DNA from: Bacteroidales bacterium
GTDB lineage: Bacteria; Bacteroidota; Bacteroidia; Bacteroidales; VadinHA17
Direction: 5' to 3'
Assembly (NCBI GenBank): GCA_020353115.1
Contig: CP070687.1
Span: 1,885,597 to 1,895,317 of the forward strand
DNA: 9,721 nucleotides
The notes under the pieces were generated by a model. That model saw only the letters and a list, made by a program, of their open reading frames with translations. It searched no databases and had not been told where the DNA came from. Shown here piece after piece: positions 1 through 7,364 of this stretch; position 1 is the stretch's first letter, and each line of letters starts with the position of its first letter. The translations under genes were made by a program, and so were the position numbers.

Positions 1-566
1 TGGCTATTCAGGCAGCAAACGAGGGTAAAATCCCGGTTGTTATCGGTGATCACAGTGACCGCAGCGGCAATGCCACACATATACTGGAAGAGCTGATAAA
101 ACAGGAAGGCAGGAATTTCTGTATCGCCACCCTTTCCGACAGCCTCGCAATTGACGAAATAAAAAAGGATTCGCACGTGGGTGATGATATTCAAATCCGG
201 ATCGGCGGATATGGAGATGAATATGCAGGGAATCCTGTCCCGATTAGCGGGACACTGACATTTCTCGGCGAATATGAACATTTCGAGACGGTCGCTGTTA
301 TCCGGTTTCCAGAGAACAACTGGCTTATTATCACTCCATTGCTTCACCAGGTAACTTCAACCAGGATCTTTGAACCCCTTGGAATTAACCTTGAGGAACT
401 GGAAATTATTGTTTTAAAATCCCGGGTTCATTTCAGAAGGGGGTATTTTGAAAACGGATTCGCAAAAACAATCATTCTGGTCGATGCTCCCGGAATGGGA
501 CCTGCAGATCTTACAAACCTGGAGTACAGGAATATACCGACGAATCTTTATCCATTAAAAAAGTGA
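1..566 (+). CDS. M81 family metallopeptidase (MlrC-like), C-terminal part, cut by the window start
   Basis: The open frame has no start inside the window: the first full codon is at base 3 and translation runs unbroken to the TGA at 564-566, giving 187 visible residues. A GTG at 177 is an internal valine codon, not a start. Two stretches match the C-terminal region of the M81/MlrC family (the family of microcystinase C, which hydrolyses linearised microcystin and other small peptides). One is VVIGDHSDRSGNATHIL near visible residue 12, corresponding to the family's 'D..D..G....T..L' block. The other is the ending VDAPGMGPADLTNLEYR followed by LYPL, a hallmark of the family's C-terminus. Full-length members are about 480-510 residues, so roughly 300 residues, including the catalytic metal-binding domain, lie upstream and cannot be judged. 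No signal peptide can be assessed. The gene is seven bases from the serine hydrolase at 574 and probably co-transcribed with it. The family call is good; the substrate is unknown. Confidence 0.85.
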   Translation, partial: AIQAANEGKIPVVIGDHSDRSGNATHILEELIKQEGRNFCIATLSDSLAIDEIKKDSHVGDDIQIRIGGYGDEYAGNPVPISGTLTFLGEYEHFETVAVIRFPENNWLIITPLLHQVTSTRIFEPLGINLEELEIIVLKSRVHFRRGYFENGFAKTIILVDAPGMGPADLTNLEYRNIPTNLYPLKK

Positions 567-573
567 ATAAAAA

Positions 574-2661
574 ATGAGAAATAAACGCCATGCATGGACT
601 ATATCCCTTATTGTGTCTATGCTCCTGATCGGGATCCGGTGTTTTGCCCAGACATCAGATGATTATCTGCTAAAAATCAGGCAATTTGAGGAGTTTGTCA
701 TGAAAATGATGGAGCTCGACAGGATTCCCGGTCTTGCAGCCGGATTCTACATCGATGATTTCGAATGGACCAAAGGATTCGGTTATGCAGATCTGGAACA
801 GAATGTTCCTGCAACGGAAAACTCCTCCTTTCGCCTGGCTTCAAACACCAAATCGATGACTGCCGTTGCTATCCTTCAACTGGCTGAGAAGGGTAAAATT
901 GACCTGGATGCAGACGTACGGACATATGTTCCCTACTTCCCGCCCAAGAGGTGGCAATTTACTACACGGCAATTACTCGGTCATCTCGCCGGTATCAGCC
1001 ATTACAGGGACTATGAGACGGAAGGGCATATAAAAACAGATAAGGACACCAGGGAATCCCTGGATATTTTCGACGATTTTGAGCTGATCGCCGAACCGGG
1101 AACCCGGTATAGTTATTCCAGTTATGGGTACAATCTTTTGGGAGCTATCGTTGAATCGGCTTCCGGTCAACCTTTCGGCCATTACTTAACCGACCATATC
1201 TGGACCCCCCTTAATATGTTTGACACCTATATGGACAGTCCTACTCAGATTATTCCCAACCGTGTTGCCGGCTACCGTTTGAATTTTGGTAACCTGGAAA
1301 ATTCCGAGTTCGTTAATATGAGCAGCCGTTTTGCTGCCGGCGGTACACGGTCTACGGTTAAAGACCTCTTAAAGTACGCAAGGGGATTCGAAACCACAAA
1401 GATCCTTACAGAGGAATCGATCGATATGTTGGAAACATCCATGCATACAAAAGGCGGGTATTTCACAGGGTATGGTATGGGGTGGCAGGTAACGCCAGTT
1501 AACGGTCATTTTATCGCCATGCATACGGGTTCCCAGCAGGAAACGAGAACAATTCTTATCCGCCTTCCCCAAGAGCATGCTGCAATAGCTATGGCCTACA
1601 ATTTTGAGGGTGGTAACCTGAGATCATATGTATTCAGACTCTACCAGCTGCTTTTTGGAGAGCACTGGAATATCCCCGTATATACCGAAACCAAAGAAAA
1701 TGATGCCATTTACCTGGCAATCCGGAACGTATTCAATCACGGGCTTGGCTATTTTGACAGGAACCGGACACAAAGCTGCCATACAACCGACATTCTTGCT
1801 TCGGCTTTCGGTTATTTCAATACGGCAGTACATACAGATTCACTAGTCAACGCCTATGAAAATTCTCGCAACCGTATAGAAGATGGACGTCATCCGGTTG
1901 CGAATCAGGCATTTATTGATATCGGTTCATACATGGCTCAAACCTTGCTGAAGAATAGCGTGATAAAAAACTATCACCGGGAGGGTGCAATTGGCTTCTT
2001 TAACGATTATATTGATGCATATAAAACCCATCCTGATATTCCTGCCGAATTCAGATTTGATCCTGTATTCGAAAATATCATCCTGCGCTGGAATGAGGAT
2101 TGGGAAAAGGTATGGAATGATGATATCAGGAGCTTTAAGCTGACAGCCTGGAGTGATCCTTCAGGCTCTTTGAAAAAACTGAAAAACCGGTTCTCGGGAT
2201 CCGCCGTTTACCCTTATTTCATGGATGATATATCGGGAGCATGCAATTACCTTATCTTAACCGGAGAGAATAAAGAGGCACTTGAAACAGCTGAACTAGC
2301 ACAACAGCTATATCCAAGGTCTGCCAGCTCTCTTGTATTGCAAGCCAATGCATACCTGATGATGGATAATCGCTCCAGGGCAGCGGAAATTTTGCGGCAG
2401 GCAATGCAGATAAAAGATCCAACGGACCGATTCAATGCAGGTACATTAACATCCATTGCCGGGAATCTGATGATACAGGGCAACCTGGATAAAGCTATTG
2501 AATTGCTCATCATAGCCGGGGATCTGTATCCTGAAGAAGCAAGGATTCCAGAGTTGACGGGTGAAATTTATCTGGAGAAAAGCCGTCGAAATTTCCGGAA
2601 ATCACTGGAGTTGGATCCTTCCCGTGAAGGTCCGTGGAATATGCTGCATAAAATCAAGTAG
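574..2661 (+). CDS. Secreted serine hydrolase, class C beta-lactamase/penicillin-binding-protein-like, with C-terminal TPR extension
   Basis: The product has 695 residues. Residues 1-25 form a signal peptide (MRNKRH, a hydrophobic stretch, cleavage after CFA before Q26), so it is probably periplasmic. No lipobox precedes the cysteine. Residues about 32-365 are the beta-lactamase/transpeptidase-like fold. The nucleophile motif S90-N-T-K93 lies in FRLASNTKSMTAVA. The second motif is Y181-S-S183, in YSYSSYGYNLLG, where many relatives have Y-x-N. The third is H317-T-G319. The family includes D-aminopeptidases, esterases, DD-peptidases and LACTB-type proteases, so the reaction could be hydrolysis of a peptide, ester or beta-lactam; the sequence does not decide. 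Residues about 370-550 are a mostly helical linker. Residues about 552-690 look like TPR helices (for example KEALETAELAQQLYP and KAIELLIIAGDLYPEE). The last repeat seems shortened between EIYLEKS and NFRKSLELDP. The ATG at 574 is preceded by an A-rich run with no Shine-Dalgarno, and the gene follows the M81 gene by seven bases, pointing to one operon. Confidence 0.9.
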   Translation: MRNKRHAWTISLIVSMLLIGIRCFAQTSDDYLLKIRQFEEFVMKMMELDRIPGLAAGFYIDDFEWTKGFGYADLEQNVPATENSSFRLASNTKSMTAVAILQLAEKGKIDLDADVRTYVPYFPPKRWQFTTRQLLGHLAGISHYRDYETEGHIKTDKDTRESLDIFDDFELIAEPGTRYSYSSYGYNLLGAIVESASGQPFGHYLTDHIWTPLNMFDTYMDSPTQIIPNRVAGYRLNFGNLENSEFVNMSSRFAAGGTRSTVKDLLKYARGFETTKILTEESIDMLETSMHTKGGYFTGYGMGWQVTPVNGHFIAMHTGSQQETRTILIRLPQEHAAIAMAYNFEGGNLRSYVFRLYQLLFGEHWNIPVYTETKENDAIYLAIRNVFNHGLGYFDRNRTQSCHTTDILASAFGYFNTAVHTDSLVNAYENSRNRIEDGRHPVANQAFIDIGSYMAQTLLKNSVIKNYHREGAIGFFNDYIDAYKTHPDIPAEFRFDPVFENIILRWNEDWEKVWNDDIRSFKLTAWSDPSGSLKKLKNRFSGSAVYPYFMDDISGACNYLILTGENKEALETAELAQQLYPRSASSLVLQANAYLMMDNRSRAAEILRQAMQIKDPTDRFNAGTLTSIAGNLMIQGNLDKAIELLIIAGDLYPEEARIPELTGEIYLEKSRRNFRKSLELDPSREGPWNMLHKIK

Positions 2662-2718
2662 ATAATTTCCTATTTTTACATGCCGGTGTATCCGACGTTT
2701 CATTGCTAAAAGGATTAT

Positions 2719-5700
2719 ATGACATCGCATCATGACTCCCGTGGATCCGTTCTGGGAATTGATATCGGATCCGTTTCACTATCCGTTGTCCAGCTTGATT
2801 TTTCAGGTCAAATCCTGGCAAAAGGATACTATTTTCACAAAGGCAACTTACGTGAAACCCTGTTCGAGGCCCAACAGGAGATTGATATTTCCAGCGTTAC
2901 AGGTATAGCCTGTACAAACGGAACCGGATTAAACCAGGAACTGGTACAAATCTGTAATACGCAGGTAGCAGTCATCAGGGCAACGAGGGAGGTATGCCCT
3001 GAAGCCGGCTCCATTTTAATGGTGGGGGCTGAAAAGTTCTTCCTGGTACGTCTTGACGAAAAGGGAACCTACCAGGACACAAGGACAAATTCATCCTGTG
3101 CTTCAGGTACCGGAAGTTTTCTCGACCAGCAGGCTTTCAGGCTAAATCTTGCCGGTACAGGAGAATTGAGTGAAAAGGCAATGAAAAACAGGGGGAAAAC
3201 CCCGGACATTGCATCCAGGTGTTCTGTTTTTGCCAAAACCGATCTGATCCATGCACAGCAAAGAGGGTATTCGCCGGAAGCAATTTGTGACGGCTTATGT
3301 AAGGGATTGGCCAAAAATATTGTCGACACACTTTTCAGCAAGGATCCCCCTGCCCTGCCCCTGTTTTTTACCGGAGGAGTCTCAAGAAATGAAGCCGTTG
3401 TCAAGCACCTGGAAGCCCAGCTAGGTTACACTCTGATACGAAATGAATACTCCCATCTTTCCGGATCCCTTGGCGCAGCATTCTGGTTGTTGAGTGAAAA
3501 ACCGGCATATTCTTCAATCGGAATAAAATCTCTCGGGGAGATTCAGCTTCCTCAACCTGACAAGCTATATTTTCATAAACCCCTTATCCCTGATAAAAAC
3601 AGGGTTTCAGGTACGGTTCAAACCGGCAATTACCTCTTCATACCATCAGAATCCGGTCATTCCGACAATGTTCAGGTGGAAGATTACAAAGCCACAAAGG
3701 ATATAACAAACCTCTCCTCATATCTTGGGATTGACATCGGTTCGACGAGTACAAAGGCGATCATAACCGGTCATGACCGCATTCCGGTTGCAGGTTTCTA
3801 TACCTACACGGCAGGTAATCCCCTGAATGCCATCAGGGCAATCTTCGAAGCAATCACTGAATTCAGCCGGAAAAGGAAGATCGGCTTTTCTTTTAAAGGT
3901 GCCGGGGTGACCGGTTCAGGAAGAAAGTTTATCGGTAAGATAATAGGTGCAGACAGGACATACGATGAAATCACGGCACATGCAAAGGCTGCCTATGAGC
4001 TCAATCCAAATACGGATACCATAATCGAGATCGGAGGGCAGGATTCCAAATTCACATTGATGCAGGAGGGCATGGTAACTTTTTCCCAGATGAATACGGT
4101 TTGTGCAGCAGGTACAGGGAGTTTTTTAGAGGAACAAGCGGAAAAGATTGGTATATCCATTGCGGAATTTGCCGAAAAAGCAGAAGGTGTAATGGCTCCT
4201 CTGGCAAGCGACCGATGCACCGTATTTATGGAAAGGGATATTAACCAGTTATACAATAAAGGGTATTCGGTTAATGAAATTCTTGCCACCGTCCTCCATT
4301 CGGTTATGGAAAACTATCTAAGAAAGGTGGCGGCAGAAGCATCCATCGGGGATCATGTATGTTTCCAGGGGGCTACCGCCAGGAATAGGTCCCTCGTTGC
4401 TGCATTTGAACAAAAGCTTCAGAAACAGATATTTGTATCCGATTATTGCCATCTTACGGGAGCCCTTGGTGTTGCCCTTCTGTTACAGGATGAGAACCTG
4501 GAAAAAAAGGGATTCAGGGGAGTGGGTCTCTACAGGGAACAGATTCCCATTATCAGTGAGACCTGCAATCTCTGCCCCAATTATTGTCATATAAGTGTCG
4601 CAGAAGTCCAGGGCCAGAAAGAAGCATATGGCTTCCTTTGCGGGAGGGATTACCAAACAAAAAAACTCGTAAAGAGGATTATGGATTTCGATCTCCTTGA
4701 AGAAAGAAGGAAAATATTCACCTGTAAGCATCCCGGGGAATACATACATCAGAAATCCATCGGGTTACCTGCCTCTCTTCATCTTTTTGAAGAAATGCCC
4801 TTGTGGAGACGCTTTTTCGACAACCTTTCCATCCGGACGGTAACCAGCGAGAAATACAATGAGCCGGTCAGGGCCGGTAAAAGACTTGCAGGTGCCGAAT
4901 TTTGCGCTCCTGTAAATGCCATTTATGGTCATACCGTATTTCTGGCAGATAAGGCAGATTACATTTTCCTTCCGGTAATGCTTGAATCCAGGGAAAAGCC
5001 AAAAAAGAGCGAAAGAAACTACTGCTATTATACACAATTCAGTGCTTCTCTTGTTTATACACTGAAACAACAGGGGATCCACAAGAAATGCATCTCACCA
5101 TTTATAGACAGTGCCAGGGGAAATGGCCATACCGCCAGGGTGCTTCGGGAGAGTCTGGATCCAGTACTGGATAAAGATGTTTCCGTTGAAGAAATAAGAA
5201 AAGCGTACGAAGAGGCACAGGAATTTCACAAGGCCCGAAAATCAAAACTTGGAAGCCTTTTTAACCAGAAATTCAAAAGGAGCAAAGATATTTCCGTTGC
5301 TTTGATGGGAAGACCGTACGTCGTTTTTTCCAGATCATTGAACAAAGGAATCCCCGACATCCTTGCAGGTATGGGGATACAGACCTATTTTCAGGATATG
5401 CTGCCTGAAGAAAAGAATAAACCGGATGAAGTTAATTACCTGCTTCGGAAGGTCCCCTGGAATTACGCGGCAAAGATCCTTGAAACTGCAATTACCGTTG
5501 CGTCCACGGCAAAACTATACCCGGTCCTGATTACGGCATTCAAGTGTGCACCCGATTCCTTTATCATCGAATATTTCAGGAAGATACTTTCGCTTCACAG
5601 AAAACCTTACTTAATACTGCAAATTGACGAACACGATTCGAATGTCGGTTATGAAACACGGATTGAGGCAGCAATCCGGTCCTTCAGAAACCATGCTTCG

Positions 5701-6915
5701 AAAACGCCACCGGGGATCCTGCCGAAATCCGCCATAATTTTACCACATGTTGAAACAACCATTAATAACAGAACCCTGTTAATGCCGGGATGGGATTCTC
5801 TTGTGGCACCGCTGGTGGTAGCCAATCTGAAACGTTCCGGAATTGATGCCCGTCTTTTGGAATCCGGCGAATCGATCATTAAGAAAAGTATGGTACACAA
5901 TACCGGCCAGTGTCTTCCATTGAATATCATTACACAGGAATTTATCGATTACATTGAAAAACACGGTCTGAAACCGGAAAATACGATTCTCTGGATGATG
6001 GAGAGCAAACTAACATGTAACCTCAGGCTTTATCCCTACTATATGAAGAGCCTTCTGGAATCCTATGGAAACGGACTTGAAAAAGCACTGGTATATTCCG
6101 GGAAACTTACCCATTTTGAAATTTCGTACCGTACGAGTTTCAATGCCTATTTTGCATACATGCTGGGAGGCCTTCTCAGGAGTCTCGGATGTATGATCAG
6201 ACCTTATGAAGATATTAAAGGAGAAACCGACCGGGCTATAAAAAAGAGTATTTCGATCCTTGAAAAAGCATTCACCGGCGAAATTCCGATGGATGAAGCT
6301 GTATCTGAATCCATCGCACTGTTTGGACCTATCGGGAGAACGAAAGGAATGAGGCCGAAGGCGGCAATTTTTGGCGATTTCTACGTCCGGGACAACGATG
6401 TAATGAACCAGAACCTGATTCATTTCATTGAAAATGCCGGGGGAGAAGTCATATCCACCCCATATAGCGACTATGTTAAAATTACCATAGAGAACGTATT
6501 GAGAAGGCAGGTAAACCGTGGTGATTACTTCGAAACAGGTGTATACCGGGTACTTTTGAATGTTCTGAAGTTGGTGGAGGAAAAATACTACAGATATTTC
6601 AGGCAATTCCTGGGGCCTCCTCCGGAAACAGATCCGAAACGCCTTGAGAAAAACCTGGAGAAATTCAATATTAACCTTTTACATTCCGGCGAATCCTATG
6701 ACAATATCCTGAAGATATTCTATATTATGGAGAACCATCCTGATATTGCACTTTTTGTTCAAACCAATCCCGCATTTTGCTGCCCTTCCCTGGTTACCGA
6801 AGCAATGACTCACGAAATAAAACGAATTACAGGTATCCCTGTCGTAACCATAACCTATGACGGTACCAACGAATATAAGAATGATATCATCCTTCCCTAC
6901 CTGCAGGCAAAGTAA
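2719..6915 (+). CDS. Giant fused acyl-CoA dehydratase activase: two BcrAD/BadFG ATPase domains, DUF2229 and HgdB-like region
   Basis: The product has 1398 residues and no signal peptide, so it is cytoplasmic. ASKHA domain 1 spans about 11-260 (GIDIGS 13-18, C127 in CASGTGSFL, C168 in SRCSVF, adenosine motif TGGVSRN 218-224). A linker of about 70 residues follows. ASKHA domain 2 spans about 335-590 (GIDIGSTSTK from 337, EIGGQDSK 437-444, C462 in CAAGTGSFL, C500 in DRCTVF, QGATARN 550-556). Next is a cysteine cluster, C616-x2-C619-x3-C623 with C641. A DUF2229-type region follows from about 683 (C729 in AEFCAPVNAIYGHT; GRPYVVFSRSLNKGIP from 865), continuing into an HgdB-like region to the end (C943 in FKCAPDSF, C1065 in NTGQCLPLN, C1100, C1354-C1355). 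Relatives of the ATPase domains (HgdC, archerases) use ATP hydrolysis to drive electrons from a [4Fe-4S] cluster to 2-hydroxyacyl-CoA dehydratases, benzoyl-CoA reductases or double-cubane cluster proteins. The start ATG has AAAGGA four bases upstream. No dehydratase genes are adjacent, and the substrate is unknown. The length is typical of this fused family. Confidence 0.9.
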   Translation: MTSHHDSRGSVLGIDIGSVSLSVVQLDFSGQILAKGYYFHKGNLRETLFEAQQEIDISSVTGIACTNGTGLNQELVQICNTQVAVIRATREVCPEAGSILMVGAEKFFLVRLDEKGTYQDTRTNSSCASGTGSFLDQQAFRLNLAGTGELSEKAMKNRGKTPDIASRCSVFAKTDLIHAQQRGYSPEAICDGLCKGLAKNIVDTLFSKDPPALPLFFTGGVSRNEAVVKHLEAQLGYTLIRNEYSHLSGSLGAAFWLLSEKPAYSSIGIKSLGEIQLPQPDKLYFHKPLIPDKNRVSGTVQTGNYLFIPSESGHSDNVQVEDYKATKDITNLSSYLGIDIGSTSTKAIITGHDRIPVAGFYTYTAGNPLNAIRAIFEAITEFSRKRKIGFSFKGAGVTGSGRKFIGKIIGADRTYDEITAHAKAAYELNPNTDTIIEIGGQDSKFTLMQEGMVTFSQMNTVCAAGTGSFLEEQAEKIGISIAEFAEKAEGVMAPLASDRCTVFMERDINQLYNKGYSVNEILATVLHSVMENYLRKVAAEASIGDHVCFQGATARNRSLVAAFEQKLQKQIFVSDYCHLTGALGVALLLQDENLEKKGFRGVGLYREQIPIISETCNLCPNYCHISVAEVQGQKEAYGFLCGRDYQTKKLVKRIMDFDLLEERRKIFTCKHPGEYIHQKSIGLPASLHLFEEMPLWRRFFDNLSIRTVTSEKYNEPVRAGKRLAGAEFCAPVNAIYGHTVFLADKADYIFLPVMLESREKPKKSERNYCYYTQFSASLVYTLKQQGIHKKCISPFIDSARGNGHTARVLRESLDPVLDKDVSVEEIRKAYEEAQEFHKARKSKLGSLFNQKFKRSKDISVALMGRPYVVFSRSLNKGIPDILAGMGIQTYFQDMLPEEKNKPDEVNYLLRKVPWNYAAKILETAITVASTAKLYPVLITAFKCAPDSFIIEYFRKILSLHRKPYLILQIDEHDSNVGYETRIEAAIRSFRNHASKTPPGILPKSAIILPHVETTINNRTLLMPGWDSLVAPLVVANLKRSGIDARLLESGESIIKKSMVHNTGQCLPLNIITQEFIDYIEKHGLKPENTILWMMESKLTCNLRLYPYYMKSLLESYGNGLEKALVYSGKLTHFEISYRTSFNAYFAYMLGGLLRSLGCMIRPYEDIKGETDRAIKKSISILEKAFTGEIPMDEAVSESIALFGPIGRTKGMRPKAAIFGDFYVRDNDVMNQNLIHFIENAGGEVISTPYSDYVKITIENVLRRQVNRGDYFETGVYRVLLNVLKLVEEKYYRYFRQFLGPPPETDPKRLEKNLEKFNINLLHSGESYDNILKIFYIMENHPDIALFVQTNPAFCCPSLVTEAMTHEIKRITGIPVVTITYDGTNEYKNDIILPYLQAK

Positions 6916-7027
6916 TACTCAATTTATACTGAATCCGTGAGGTATGCCAGCTATCTTCATTTGTCCTGTTCCGGAGGCTTATGGAGCGGAATCTTTGCCG
7001 TAAGTACCATTTACGAGAGTACCGGGC

Positions 7028-7054
7028 AAAAAAAAGCCCCGTTTTGGCGGAGCT
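7028..7054 (-). terminator. Rho-independent terminator of the cold-shock gene
   Basis: Read on the minus strand, the arm AGCTCCG (7054-7048), a six-base loop CCAAAA, and the arm CGGGGCT (7041-7035) form a seven-pair stem with one G-U pair, followed directly by a run of eight T (7035-7028). On the plus strand the same position is a C-A mismatch and no T-run follows. The structure therefore serves the minus-strand gene ending at 7082 and not the convergent fusion gene ending at 6915. Confidence 0.85.
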
Positions 7055-7081
7055 TCAGGTTAAAATTCTATAAAATGTCTG

Positions 7082-7276
7082 TTATTTTAACAGCCTAACA
7101 TTTACAGCATTTAATCCTTTTCTTCCTTCGACAAGTTCGAAAGTTACATCATCATCATCCTTGATGGAATCGATTAAACCTGAGGCATGAACAAAATATT
7201 CATTTTCAGATTCTTTGTCTTTGATAAAACCAAATCCTTTTGTTTCATTGAAGAATTTTACTTTTCCTTCTTTCAT
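7082..7276 (-). CDS. Cold-shock domain protein (CspA family)
   Basis: A 64-residue single cold-shock (OB-fold) domain, the usual length of CspA-type proteins. It binds single-stranded RNA and DNA and melts secondary structure in transcripts. The RNP1 motif K13-GFGFI-18 and the RNP2 motif FVHAS (28-32) are intact, preceded by the typical start GKVKFFNETKGFGF and ending in EGRKGLNAVNV, a form common in Bacteroidota. The paralogue cannot be assigned by letter. The ATG at 7276 has no Shine-Dalgarno; the upstream bases are almost pure A/T. It is monocistronic: two candidate promoters lie 30-50 bases upstream and a strong terminator about 30 bases downstream. It is convergent with the fusion gene to its left and divergent from the small lipoprotein gene to its right. 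Any cold induction is not readable here, because the predicted leader is too short for a long thermosensor such as that of Escherichia coli cspA. Confidence 0.95.
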   Translation of the reverse strand: MKEGKVKFFNETKGFGFIKDKESENEYFVHASGLIDSIKDDDDVTFELVEGRKGLNAVNVRLLK

Positions 7277-7308
7277 AATTGATAATAATTAATAATTTTA
7301 AAGTGCCC

Positions 7309-7316
7309 CAAAGATA
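7309..7316 (-). promoter_or_regulatory. Candidate -7 element (TATCTTTG) of the cold-shock gene
   Basis: On the minus strand TATCTTTG matches the Bacteroidota primary-sigma -7 consensus TAnnTTTG exactly. It would start transcription around 7300-7304, giving a leader of about 25 bases before the ATG at 7276. A TTG lies 14 bases further upstream, closer than the usual -33 position, so that half of the promoter is weak. Confidence 0.55.
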
Positions 7317-7319
7317 TAC

Positions 7320-7327
7320 CAAAAATA
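7320..7327 (-). promoter_or_regulatory. Second candidate -7 element (TATTTTTG) of the cold-shock gene
   Basis: A second exact TAnnTTTG match on the minus strand, 11 bases upstream of the first. The surrounding sequence is A/T-rich, so a chance match is more likely than for the nearer copy. No convincing -33 TTG is placed for it. It may be an alternative start site or simply low-complexity sequence. Confidence 0.3.
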
Positions 7328-7364
7328 GTACAAAAAGCTGTTTTGTAAAAAATTTTCATAAGAA

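Noticed and set aside
177..566. Independent small gene starting at GTG 177
   Set aside because: The same frame is open to the window edge and the upstream residues match the M81 family, so 177 is internal.
2662..2718. TATTTTTA as a promoter -7 element for the fusion gene
   Set aside because: It misses the final G of TAnnTTTG and has no -33 TTG; a start from this gap is possible but not supported.
6010..6606. 198-residue open frame on the minus strand inside the fusion gene
   Set aside because: It lies wholly antisense to the conserved HgdB-like region and shows no domain or signal; it is a shadow of the plus-strand coding pattern.
6969..6991. Possible terminator for the fusion gene (TTCCG paired with CGGAA)
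   Set aside because: Only five pairs with a 13-base loop and no T-run following; not enough to call.
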